64,000 nt of DNA from Venatoribacter pacificus. GTDB lineage: Bacteria; Pseudomonadota; Gammaproteobacteria; Pseudomonadales; Oceanobacteraceae. The translations under genes were made by a program, and so were the position numbers. Below the pieces are notes generated by a model. That model was not told where the DNA came from. It was given only the letters and a program-made list of their open reading frames with translations, and searched no databases. Location: the NCBI RefSeq assembly GCF_025318105.1, contig NZ_JAOANI010000028.1:310001-374000 (forward strand), written 5' to 3'. Below, one piece after another: positions 23,939-31,616 of this stretch (its first letter is position 1; every line of letters begins with the position of its first letter).

Positions 23939-24537
23939 AAGCCCGCAATCGCGGTAATGCTGTTCACTTAAGCAACCAGCCAGCGCTGACTGCATTTGAA
24001 CAGCCTTTGCGGGGCAAGCCCCTGCGCCCCAACCCGGGAAACTTCTCCCCGGACCCCTGCTTTGCGCTTTCTGGCCCGTGATCCTTATTCACTCGGTTTT
24101 TACTGACCACGCGTATATCGGCCATCCATGGCCGGATACGCTTGTCTGGCATCCATGCCAGACAGATCGTAAAAATCATCGTTCATGGCGGCGGGCCCAG
24201 AGGCGCGGTTTATCCCAGACGCAACGTCGTTTTATCGAACAGCAATGTCCGTTCTGAAAAGCCGCTTAGCGGAATAATCAATGCGCCTGCAGGACGCCGG
24301 TTTGAATAATGCTGCGCCGGTACGTCCCGGCATGGATGCCGGGCGAGCGAATAGGGCCATGGATGGCCCATTATTCGCATTACCGAGATTGCAGGATTAT
24401 TCAGAGCGGATTAAGTACTGCACAGCGCGAGGCTGGGGTCGGCCCGCCGGCAAGGGGATAAGTTCCCCTGTGAGGCATTGGGCGTTTCAAAATGATTTAA
24501 AACGTTAAGCGAACAGCATTACCGCAACCGCGGGCTT
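23939..24537. repeat. 599-bp palindromic non-coding element flanked by 33-bp inverted repeats
   Basis: The arms (23939-23971 and 24505-24537, ending AAGCCCGC/GCGGGCTT) match at 29 of 33 positions in inverted orientation. Inside, each half carries two related palindromes in mirrored order: GGCCATCCATGGCC (24120-24133) and GTCTGGC-ATCCAT-GCCAGAC (24144-24163) on the left; CCCGGC-ATGGAT-GCCGGG (24326-24343) and GGGCCATGGATGGCCC (24354-24369, inside GCGAATA/TATTCGC) on the right. The unit thus looks like two head-to-head copies of a repeat of about 300 bp. The right arm ends in TTTTTT and may terminate nadE transcription. No convincing gene lies inside. Confidence 0.7.
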
Positions 24538-24567
24538 TTTTGTGCCTGTATGTCTGTTACTGGCTGC

Positions 24568-25389
24568 TCAGTCCAGCAAACCAAAACTGATGATGTTCCA
24601 GAACGAACGGCGGTCAACCATGGCCAGGCCGCTGTCTTTAAATTCACCGCCTTTCAATTGCGGGTGTTCAGGGTAGTTAAGTTTCAACAGCGCCAGCGCC
24701 TGGCCTGATTCTTTGTTCAGGCCCAGCAGGCGGTAGGCTTCTACCTGAATGGCCAGTGCGTCAGCCACGGACGGGGTTTTCTGGTAGTGCAGCAGCACAT
24801 TTTCGCAGCGGTTGGCGGCGGCCAGGTAGGCGTGACGCTTCATATAGTATTGCGCCACTCCAATTTCGTGGGAGGCCATACGCTGTTGTAAATACACCAT
24901 GCGTGCCCGTGCATCGGCGGTGTATGGGCTGTCAGGGAAGCGGGTCAGCAGGTCGGAGAAATGATTGAAGGCATCCTGCATCGGGGTTGGATCACGTTGG
25001 GCAATATTGCTTTCAAAATAACGTTCAGCAAAGGCGAACCCCATTTCATAGGTGGCCAGACCGCGCATGTAGTAGGCGTAATCAACCTGTTCATGCAGCG
25101 GGTGCAGGCGGATAAAACGTTCGGTGGTGGCCAGTACCGCTTCCAGGTCAGACATCATGTACTGAGCGTAAATCAGCTCCAGCTGCGCCTGTTCCGCGTA
25201 ACGACCGAACGGGTAGCGTGATTCCAGCTGGCGCAGTTTTTCGGTGGCCGACAGGAAGTTATTGTTATCCAGTGACTCGCGGGCCTGCTCGTAGTACTCA
25301 CGCTCAGTCAGTTCCTGAGGTTTGTCGGGATTTCCGGAGCAGGCGCAGAGTAGCAGGGTAAAAATAACCAACAGCGAACGGGAGTTCAT
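24568..25389 (-). CDS. bamD: Outer membrane protein assembly factor BamD
   Basis: Essential lipoprotein of the BAM complex that inserts beta-barrel proteins into the outer membrane. The 273-aa product has a lipoprotein signal ending LLLCAC (lipidated Cys17) and five TPR-like repeats (e.g. YYEQARESLDNNNFLSATEKL, about residues 30-230). The ATG at 25389 has AGGA nine nt upstream; ATG codons further upstream lack a site at proper spacing. Divergent from rluD, the conserved bamD/rluD-pgeF arrangement. Confidence 0.96.
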   Translation of the reverse strand: MNSRSLLVIFTLLLCACSGNPDKPQELTEREYYEQARESLDNNNFLSATEKLRQLESRYPFGRYAEQAQLELIYAQYMMSDLEAVLATTERFIRLHPLHEQVDYAYYMRGLATYEMGFAFAERYFESNIAQRDPTPMQDAFNHFSDLLTRFPDSPYTADARARMVYLQQRMASHEIGVAQYYMKRHAYLAAANRCENVLLHYQKTPSVADALAIQVEAYRLLGLNKESGQALALLKLNYPEHPQLKGGEFKDSGLAMVDRRSFWNIISFGLLD

Positions 25390-25546
25390 GGAGTGCATTC
25401 CTGATTGTCGATATACTTGGCAATGTGCCGGTTTACGAATGTGCCGTATTAAAACACAGTCCCCGCATAGCCCCAACTGACAGCACACCTGCCAGCGGGA
25501 TACAGCCGATCGTAGCGGCAGTCATACAGCTAATCTCAGAGAGTTT

Positions 25547-26500
25547 ATGTCCAATCAGATTTCAAACAGGGTAGAAGTTCCCTTCACTATGGGAAACAAG
25601 CGTCTGGATCAGGTCGCTGCCCAGTTATTTCCCGACTATTCCCGTTCGCGCCTGCAGCAATGGATCAAAGATGGCCAGCTGACGGTTGACGGTAAGCCCT
25701 GGCGCGGCCGCGATAAGCTGACGGGCGGTGAAACCCTGATTCTGGAAGCCGAACTGGCGCCTGAAGGTAACTGGCAGGCGGAAGAGATCCCGCTCAACAT
25801 CATTTATGAAGATGACCATATCATCGTCATTAACAAGCCCGCCGATCTGGTGGTTCACCCGGCTGCCGGTAACCAGGACGGTACGCTGCTGAATGGCTTG
25901 CTGCATCACTGTCCGCAACTGGAAAATATTCCCCGCGCCGGCATCGTGCACCGTCTGGATAAAGACACCACCGGTTTGATGGTGGTCGCTAAAACCCTGC
26001 AGGCGCAGAACAATCTGGTCGGTCAGTTGCAGGATCGCTCAATGGGGCGTGAGTACGAAGCGGTGGTGCAGGGCGTGATGACCGGCGGCGGCAAAGTTGA
26101 CCAGCCGATTGGCCGTCATGGTACTCAGCGCACCAAAATGGCCGTCAATCCAATGGGCAAAGAAGCATTAACCCATTACCGCGTGCTGAAGAAATTCCCC
26201 ACGCATACCTATATCCGTCTCAAGCTGGAGACCGGCCGTACACACCAGATCCGTGTGCACATGTCGCATATCGGCTATCCGCTGGTGGGAGATTCGACCT
26301 ACGCAGCCCGCACCCGTCTGACCAAAGGTATTGGCCCGGAGCTGCGCGACACTTTGCTTCATTTTGGCCGCCAGGCTTTGCATGCGCGCAAGCTGGGTCT
26401 GATTCATCCGGATACCGACGAGTGGATGGAGTGGGAAGTGGATCTGCCACAGGACTTTATCCACCTGCTCGATGTACTTGAAGCCGATGCCGAACGCTGA
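25547..26500 (+). CDS. rluD: 23S rRNA pseudouridine(1911/1915/1917) synthase
   Basis: 317-aa RluA-family enzyme that modifies helix 69 of 23S rRNA. The N-terminal S4 domain (about 15-75, RLDQVAAQLFPDYSRSRLQQWI) is followed by the catalytic domain with HRLDKDTTGLMVVAK (catalytic Asp near 138) and KLETGRTHQIRVHM. The start of pgeF overlaps its end by 14 nt, indicating coupling. Confidence 0.96.
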   Translation: MSNQISNRVEVPFTMGNKRLDQVAAQLFPDYSRSRLQQWIKDGQLTVDGKPWRGRDKLTGGETLILEAELAPEGNWQAEEIPLNIIYEDDHIIVINKPADLVVHPAAGNQDGTLLNGLLHHCPQLENIPRAGIVHRLDKDTTGLMVVAKTLQAQNNLVGQLQDRSMGREYEAVVQGVMTGGGKVDQPIGRHGTQRTKMAVNPMGKEALTHYRVLKKFPTHTYIRLKLETGRTHQIRVHMSHIGYPLVGDSTYAARTRLTKGIGPELRDTLLHFGRQALHARKLGLIHPDTDEWMEWEVDLPQDFIHLLDVLEADAER

Positions 26501-27218
26501 GTCCGGCCTGCTGATACCCGACTGGCCGTTGCCGGCGGGTGTTGCTGCGGCGATCACTACCCGTCTGGGTGGTGTTTCTGTTTCTCCTTACGAACACAAC
26601 AATCTGGCTCTGCACGTTGGCGATGATGCGTCTCTGGTGCGGCTTAACCGTAAGCGTTTGTGGCAGCAGCTACCGGGTGTGCAGGGCATTCAGTGGTTAT
26701 CTCAGGTACACGGCACGACGGTGATCAGAGCCTGTGGCGAATCGGTGGTGCCCGAGGCTGATGCGCAGTTCAGCGACACCCCGGGGTTGGCCTGTGCCAT
26801 TCTCACGGCCGATTGCTTGCCGGTGCTTTTTTGTGCTGCTGATGGCTCGCAGGTGGCGGCGGCCCATGCCGGTTGGCGCGGACTGGCGGCCGGGATTCTG
26901 CTGAACACGCTGGCGGCCTTCCCTGATCCTTCTCTGGTACGGGTGTATCTGGGACCAGCGATTGGCCCCGCCGCCTTCGAGGTAGGGCCGGAAGTACGAC
27001 AGGCCTTTGCCTGGGCGCCGGATAGTTGCTTCCGTAGCGGTCGTGGTGATCGGCTGATGGCTGATATTTATGCGCTGGCGCGGCTGCAGTTATTGCGGGC
27101 GGGAGTGGGGGAGGTTGCCGGTGGTGGATTCTGTACCTGCAGCGATGAGCGCTTTTATTCCTATCGCCGTCAGAGCCAGACCGGCCGTATGGCCAGCCTG
27201 ATCTGGATAAAGAGTTAA
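26487..27218 (+). CDS. pgeF: Peptidoglycan editing factor / laccase-domain protein (YfiH family)
   Basis: 243-aa multicopper-polyphenol-oxidase-fold protein, identical in length to E. coli YfiH. Metal-ligand motifs are visible: TADCLPVLF (Cys), AAHAGWRGLAAGIL (His) and SQVHGTTV (His). In E. coli the protein prevents L-Ser misincorporation into muropeptides; related proteins have purine nucleoside phosphorylase activity. The ATG at 26487 lies inside the end of rluD; an in-frame ATG at 26472 is the alternative. Follows rluD as in most gammaproteobacteria. Confidence 0.92.
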   Translation: MPNAESGLLIPDWPLPAGVAAAITTRLGGVSVSPYEHNNLALHVGDDASLVRLNRKRLWQQLPGVQGIQWLSQVHGTTVIRACGESVVPEADAQFSDTPGLACAILTADCLPVLFCAADGSQVAAAHAGWRGLAAGILLNTLAAFPDPSLVRVYLGPAIGPAAFEVGPEVRQAFAWAPDSCFRSGRGDRLMADIYALARLQLLRAGVGEVAGGGFCTCSDERFYSYRRQSQTGRMASLIWIKS

Positions 27219-27225
27219 CCCAGCC

Positions 27226-27693
27226 TTACTGATTACGGGTCTTGTTGGAAAACGTCATGTTGCAGTATTTAGCAATCTGCTCGTCTGCCAGTTTGATCTG
27301 CTGTGCCCGCTGATCATCAGAAAGTGGGCGGTATTCGCCGTCTTCCTGCTTGAAGCGGGTGCTGTAGTTGGTGCTCACCACTTCTTTGTGTTTCCGGGCT
27401 TTGGCACAGGCGGCCTCCGCTTCGGCTTTACTCACCCTTGGCTCATTGCTCTCACTGGCTTCTGTCGCCGTTTCTTTTTCGTTATCGGTGCTGATTTTAT
27501 AGCCATCGACTTTGTCGGCGGGTTTACTCACCCGTACTTTATATTCTTCGGTATTGTTAGCGTTATTGGCAGGCGGCAGGTTGGAAAAATGGGTCTGACC
27601 ATTTTCATCCACCCAGCGATACATTTTGTCGGCCTGAACCGTCAGGCTTGCACCAGCAAGCAGCAAAGCGAAAAAAACAGTAAAAAAACGCAT
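27226..27693 (-). CDS. Secreted DUF4124-domain protein
   Basis: 155-aa protein with a signal peptide (MRFFTVFFALLLAGASLTVQA) and the DUF4124 motif right after it (MYRWVDENGQTHFSNLPP, residues about 24-41). The rest is charged and low in complexity, with a late CAKARKHK and CNMTFSNK cysteine pair. The function of DUF4124 proteins is not known; they are common periplasmic proteins in proteobacteria. Its stop faces that of pgeF 8 nt away. The ATG at 27693 is preferred over 27702 because it keeps a clean signal peptide. Confidence 0.85.
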   Translation of the reverse strand: MRFFTVFFALLLAGASLTVQADKMYRWVDENGQTHFSNLPPANNANNTEEYKVRVSKPADKVDGYKISTDNEKETATEASESNEPRVSKAEAEAACAKARKHKEVVSTNYSTRFKQEDGEYRPLSDDQRAQQIKLADEQIAKYCNMTFSNKTRNQ

Positions 27694-27792
27694 AAAACAC
27701 ATCCGTTGTTAAATGGAAGAAGGATACCTGAGATCAGAGTCGGACATTATTAAAACCGTATGATTTGTCAAGGATTTAGCACGGTTTTTTGC

Positions 27793-27820
27793 TAGACAAT
27801 AATACCGGGAATGCTAGAAT
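27793..27820 (+). promoter_or_regulatory. Candidate promoter of ilvIH
   Basis: TAGACA (27793-27798), 16-bp spacer, TAGAAT (27815-27820) with a TGC extended -10. A start about 7 nt downstream would leave a leader of roughly 240 nt ahead of ilvI. Confidence 0.5.
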
Positions 27821-28068
27821 TACCGCGCTTTTGTCAGCCGGCCTGCGCCTCCACCCAGTGCCCCGCTCGCTGACAATGACAGCCTCTGGTGCGGTTATCT
27901 CCGACCCAGTTTCAGACCCGGTGTCCTCGACCAGGCAACGGGATTCTGATGAGAAACTACAAGTTAATCATCCAGCCTGAGAGAGCCTGTTGTGTTTCCG
28001 GCTCTAAATCGCACAGTTAATTCAGTTACCCACGCTCCTTTTGGGGGCTTGTGAAAGAGGATAGTACG
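27821..28068 (+). promoter_or_regulatory. Long untranslated leader of ilvIH, possible attenuator
   Basis: About 250 nt without a recognisable gene precede ilvI. It holds TGTCAGC/GCTGACA (27832-27838 with 27869-27875) and AGAGCC/GGCTCT (27982-27987 with 28000-28005). A 34-codon frame starts at 27876 (MTASGAVISDPV...) and stops at 27980, immediately before the second hairpin, but it is only mildly rich in Val/Ile. Acetolactate synthase genes are often attenuated, and leader RNA motifs upstream of ilvB have been described in marine gammaproteobacteria (ilvB-OMG); membership here is untested. Confidence 0.4.
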
Positions 28069-29793
28069 GTGGAATTACTTTCCGGCGGAGAAATGTTGGT
28101 TCGTGCACTGCATGAATCAGGCGTCGAATATATTTACGGTTACCCGGGCGGCTCACTGCTGCATGTCTATGATGCGCTGTATAAGCAGAGCGCGGTCAAG
28201 CACGTCCTGGTCCGTCACGAGCAGGCAGCTGCTCACATGGCTGATGGTTATGCCCGTGCGACCGGCAAACCTGGCGTCGTTATGGTCACCTCTGGTCCAG
28301 GTGCCACCAACACCATTACCGGTATTGCGACTGCGTATACCGATTCTATTCCTATGGTCGTTATTTCTGGTCAGGTCATGAGCTACCTGGTGGGTGATGA
28401 TGCCTTTCAGGAAACGGACATGCTCGGCCTGTCGCGTCCGATTGTGAAGCACAGCTTTGCCGTACGTCGTCCTGAGGACATCCCGGAAATTGTTGCCAAG
28501 GCTTTCCATATCGCCAGCACTGGCCGTCCGGGTCCGGTGGTGATCGATATTCCGAAAGACATGACCATGCCGAACGAACGCTACGAATACGTGTACCCTA
28601 AAAAGGTCAAACTGCGTTCTTACACGCCGCCACAGCGTGGCCACTCCGGCCAGATCAAAAAGGCCGTTGAATTACTGCTGAAAGCCAAGCGTCCGGTTAT
28701 TTATGCTGGCGGTGGTGTCATCATTGATGGCAGTTCCGACAAGCTGCGTGCGCTGGTTGATCGTATGGATTTCCCATGCACCAACACGCTGATGGGCCTG
28801 GGTTCTTATCCGGGTACCGGTGAGCGTTTTGTTGGCATGCTGGGTATGCACGGTACTTACGAAGCCAACATGGTTATGCACCACGCCGACGTGGTTCTGG
28901 CCATTGGTGCGCGCTTTGATGACCGCGTAACCAACGCCACCAGTAAATTCTGTCCGGATGCTAAGATCATTCATATTGATATTGATCCGTCATGCATTTC
29001 CAAAACCATCATCGTTGATGTACCGATCGTTGGCCCGGTTGGCAACGTATTGGACGAAATGATGGCGCTGCTGGATGAAAGCAACGAAGTGCCGGATGCC
29101 GAAGCCATTGCGTCGTGGTGGAAACAGATCAACGAATGGCGCCAGCGTCATGCCATGCGTTATGAGAAAAACGATTCGCAACTGATGAAGCCGCAGGAAG
29201 TGATCGAAGCCATCTGGGCGGCCACCAAGGGTGACGCTTACGTGACTTCTGACGTTGGTCAGCATCAGATGTTTGCCGCGCAGTACTACAAGTTCGATAA
29301 GCCGAACCGCTGGATCAACTCTGGTGGTCTGGGCACCATGGGCTTCGGTTTCCCGGCGGCCATGGGCGTTAAAATGAACTTCCCGGAAGAAATGGTGGTA
29401 TGTGTTACCGGTGAAGGTTCGATTCAGATGAACATTCAGGAATTGTCGACCTGTCTGCAGTACGGCATCCCGGTAAAAATTCTGTGTCTGAACAACGGCT
29501 CACTGGGCATGGTTCGTCAGTGGCAGGACATGAACTACGAAGGTCGTCACTCCCACTCGTACATGGAGTCCCTGCCGGACTTCATCAAACTGGTGGAAGC
29601 CTATGGCCACGTGGGTATCCGCGTGACCGGCCGCGATGAGCTGCCACAGGCACTGGAAGACACCTTCAATAAATACAATGACCGTCTGGTCTTCCTCGAC
29701 GTTGCCGTCGATCCGGAAGAACACGTGTATCCGATGCAGGTGCCGGCTGGCTCCATGCGCGATATGTGGCTGAGCAAGACGGAGCGGACCTGA
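28069..29793 (+). CDS. ilvI: Acetolactate synthase, catalytic subunit
   Basis: Thiamine-diphosphate enzyme of branched-chain amino acid synthesis that condenses pyruvate with pyruvate or 2-oxobutyrate. The 574-aa product has the catalytic Glu in VRHEQAAAHMADGYAR (about residue 47) and the TPP-binding motif GEGSIQMN...LNN (about 450-478; Glu in place of the common Asp, also seen in pseudomonads). The GTG at 28069 starts MELLSGGEMLV, the conserved N-terminus, with AGAGGA 7 nt upstream; an in-frame GTG at 28051 is less likely. ilvH follows 2 nt after the stop. Confidence 0.95.
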   Translation: MELLSGGEMLVRALHESGVEYIYGYPGGSLLHVYDALYKQSAVKHVLVRHEQAAAHMADGYARATGKPGVVMVTSGPGATNTITGIATAYTDSIPMVVISGQVMSYLVGDDAFQETDMLGLSRPIVKHSFAVRRPEDIPEIVAKAFHIASTGRPGPVVIDIPKDMTMPNERYEYVYPKKVKLRSYTPPQRGHSGQIKKAVELLLKAKRPVIYAGGGVIIDGSSDKLRALVDRMDFPCTNTLMGLGSYPGTGERFVGMLGMHGTYEANMVMHHADVVLAIGARFDDRVTNATSKFCPDAKIIHIDIDPSCISKTIIVDVPIVGPVGNVLDEMMALLDESNEVPDAEAIASWWKQINEWRQRHAMRYEKNDSQLMKPQEVIEAIWAATKGDAYVTSDVGQHQMFAAQYYKFDKPNRWINSGGLGTMGFGFPAAMGVKMNFPEEMVVCVTGEGSIQMNIQELSTCLQYGIPVKILCLNNGSLGMVRQWQDMNYEGRHSHSYMESLPDFIKLVEAYGHVGIRVTGRDELPQALEDTFNKYNDRLVFLDVAVDPEEHVYPMQVPAGSMRDMWLSKTERT

Positions 29794-29795
29794 AC

Positions 29796-30287
29796 ATGAG
29801 ACACATTATTTCGATTCTGCTGGAAAACGAACCGGGTGCTTTGTCACGCGTTGTTGGTCTGTTCGCCCAGCGTGGTTACAACATTGAAACCCTGACAGTG
29901 GCGCCGACAGAAGACAACACCCTGTCACGCCTGACCATGACCACCAGCGGTGATGATCGTAAGATCGAACAGATCACCAAACAGCTGAACAAGCTGATCG
30001 AAGTGGTGAAACTGGTGGATCTGTCGGAAGGCCCGCACATTGAACGCGAGCTGATGCTGATCAAGGTAAAAGCGGTGGGTGCGCAGCGTGCGGAAATCAA
30101 ACGTACTGCCGACATCTTCCGTGGTCAGATTGTGGATGTGTCTGCCAGCGTGTATACCATCCAGCTGACCGGAACCAGTGACAAACTGGAAGCCTTTATT
30201 GAGGCCATCGGTGCGGGCTGTGTGCTGGAAACGGTACGTACCGGTGTCTCCGGTATTTCCCGCGGCGAGAAAATTCTGAGCCTGTAA
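29796..30287 (+). CDS. ilvH: Acetolactate synthase, regulatory subunit
   Basis: 163-aa small subunit with an N-terminal ACT domain (MRHIISILLENEPGALSRVVGLFAQRGYNIETL, residues 1-33) that binds valine for feedback inhibition, and the C-terminal ALS_ss_C domain. Coupled to ilvI. A strong terminator follows, so ilvC is not cotranscribed, unlike the ilvIHC operon of Pseudomonas. Confidence 0.97.
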   Translation: MRHIISILLENEPGALSRVVGLFAQRGYNIETLTVAPTEDNTLSRLTMTTSGDDRKIEQITKQLNKLIEVVKLVDLSEGPHIERELMLIKVKAVGAQRAEIKRTADIFRGQIVDVSASVYTIQLTGTSDKLEAFIEAIGAGCVLETVRTGVSGISRGEKILSL

Positions 30288-30312
30288 ATCTGACTCCGTG
30301 TTTTTAGCCGAT

Positions 30313-30340
30313 AAAAAACCCTCCGCCGGAGGGTTTTTTT
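30313..30340 (+). terminator. Rho-independent terminator after ilvIH
   Basis: AAACCCTCC-GCC-GGAGGGTTTTTTT, a 9-bp stem with U-tract, 25 nt after the ilvH stop. Confidence 0.93.
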
Positions 30341-30382
30341 ATGCCCGTTATTTATGTCTCGATAAAGACTGCTCGTGTTGGC

Positions 30383-30625
30383 TCAGAGCGGCGGATTTTC
30401 CGGCTCAAGAAAGGCCAGTGACAGAAACGTGGCAAAGGCTCCGAGTACACACACCACCGCGGTACTGCCGCTGATCAGCATAATCAGCCCGGTAATAATC
30501 CAGCCGCTTTTCACCTGTTCCAGTCGTCGCCGGTACAGATCGGTCCGGGTCCAGTTCAGTTCCGGGTAATCCTGTGGCAGGCGGTAAATACGGCGGATAA
30601 ATTCGATAACGCTGAATCGGTTCAT
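30383..30625 (-). CDS. Small membrane protein of unknown function
   Basis: 80-aa protein: a polar N-terminal half (MNRFSVIEFIRRIYRLPQ, then YPELNWTRTDLYRRRLEQ) and a hydrophobic C-terminal half (about residues 40-72) long enough for one hairpin or two short membrane helices. The GAGGA site 7 nt before the ATG supports a real gene. It is alone on the minus strand between the ilvIH terminator and coq7, from which a strong hairpin separates it. No family recognised. Confidence 0.65.
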   Translation of the reverse strand: MNRFSVIEFIRRIYRLPQDYPELNWTRTDLYRRRLEQVKSGWIITGLIMLISGSTAVVCVLGAFATFLSLAFLEPENPPL

Positions 30626-30728
30626 GGGATGTTCCTCACTCGTCTTTATTCAGAGTAAAAGAACAGCGGCATTTTGCCTGCTAAACAGCGATTCTATCTA
30701 TTGATGGCGGGAGTTATTCGTTCCGCAT

Positions 30729-30752
30729 CTGACCTGCTTTGGTGCAGGTCAG
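30729..30752. terminator. Hairpin downstream of coq7
   Basis: CTGACCTGC-TTTGGT-GCAGGTCAG, a perfect 9-bp stem 31 nt past the coq7 stop. There is no U-tract on the minus strand, so it may act as a processing or 3'-protecting hairpin rather than a classic terminator. Confidence 0.5.
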
Positions 30753-30783
30753 TGCGTTTGTGGCAGTGTTGGTCGGGCAGCGT

Positions 30784-31434
30784 TCAGAACCGATAGACGG
30801 ATTTAGTCATCACTTTTGATACTGCGCTCATCGCCAGCTTCACCGGCAGCGGAAATTTATGACCGCCGGCCTCAAGCGCAACCGTTGCGTGTTTAGCTTC
30901 GTCTTCCAGCATCTGCAGCAGCACGGCTTTACTCTTTTCATCCTGCACTGGCAGGCTGGTCATGTGCTGGCTCAGGTGTTTGCAGACCTGCTCTTCGGTG
31001 GCGGCGACAAAGCCCAGACTGACCTTGTCAGAAATCTTGCCAGCCAGAGCACCGATGCCAAAGGACAGACCATAGAACAGCGGATTCAGACGGCTGGTGT
31101 GGCTGCCCAGATCATTGATGCGATCTTCACACCACACCAGATGGTCAATTTCTTCACGCGCCGCCTCTTCCATGGCCGCCCGGACTTCCGGCAATTTGGC
31201 GGTTAGCGCCTGTCCCTGATACAGCGCCTGAGCACAGACTTCACCGGTATGATTGATGCGCATCAGACCAGCGGCATGTTTCTGCTCGGCTTCATTGAGC
31301 TCGTTATAGGCACGTTGTTGTGCCGGTGACGGGCGCTCTTCCTGAGCGGCACCGGGCACCAGGGTACGCAGCGCCTGATCGGCGTTTTGGATCAGTTTGT
31401 CAAACAGCGAGTAGCGACGGGAGTTGGCATTCAT
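30784..31434 (-). CDS. coq7: 3-demethoxyubiquinol 3-hydroxylase
   Basis: Diiron monooxygenase that adds the last ring hydroxyl in ubiquinone synthesis. The 216-aa product has the family iron-ligand segments: RINHTGEVCAQALY, EEAAREEIDHLVWCEDR, AATEEQVCKHL and MLEDEAKHA, giving the repeated E...ExxH pattern. Length is normal for the gammaproteobacterial Coq7 that replaces UbiF in Pseudomonas-type organisms. Divergent from the Ycf46-like gene. Confidence 0.96.
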   Translation of the reverse strand: MNANSRRYSLFDKLIQNADQALRTLVPGAAQEERPSPAQQRAYNELNEAEQKHAAGLMRINHTGEVCAQALYQGQALTAKLPEVRAAMEEAAREEIDHLVWCEDRINDLGSHTSRLNPLFYGLSFGIGALAGKISDKVSLGFVAATEEQVCKHLSQHMTSLPVQDEKSKAVLLQMLEDEAKHATVALEAGGHKFPLPVKLAMSAVSKVMTKSVYRF

Positions 31435-31616
31435 AACTCATACCTCCGGAATTTTCGTTATTTTACGGCATATCGGCGTCTGGCGCATGATGCATATCAA
31501 GTGGATTCCGGCCAGAGCGGAAGCCAGGGCCGGTTAAAGACGTGTTTGCAGGCTCTGAGCGTGCGGACAGCGCAGGGCAGACTGGTTAGAATCGTGCACA
31601 GAATAAGGAGACATCG

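Noticed and set aside
23964..24179. Minus-strand frame (RVVSKNRVNKDHGPESAKQG...) in the left half of the palindromic element
   Set aside because: Such peptides are typical by-products of dispersed GC-rich repeats; no start signal and the repeat structure explains the open frame.
24281..24508. Open frame of 75 codons inside the palindromic element
   Set aside because: It runs through the mirrored palindromes, has no ribosome-binding site and a composition expected of repeat sequence.
27789..27980. 63-codon frame ahead of ilvI
   Set aside because: It would start inside the candidate promoter; only the shorter 34-codon part from 27876 could be a leader peptide, and evidence for that is weak.
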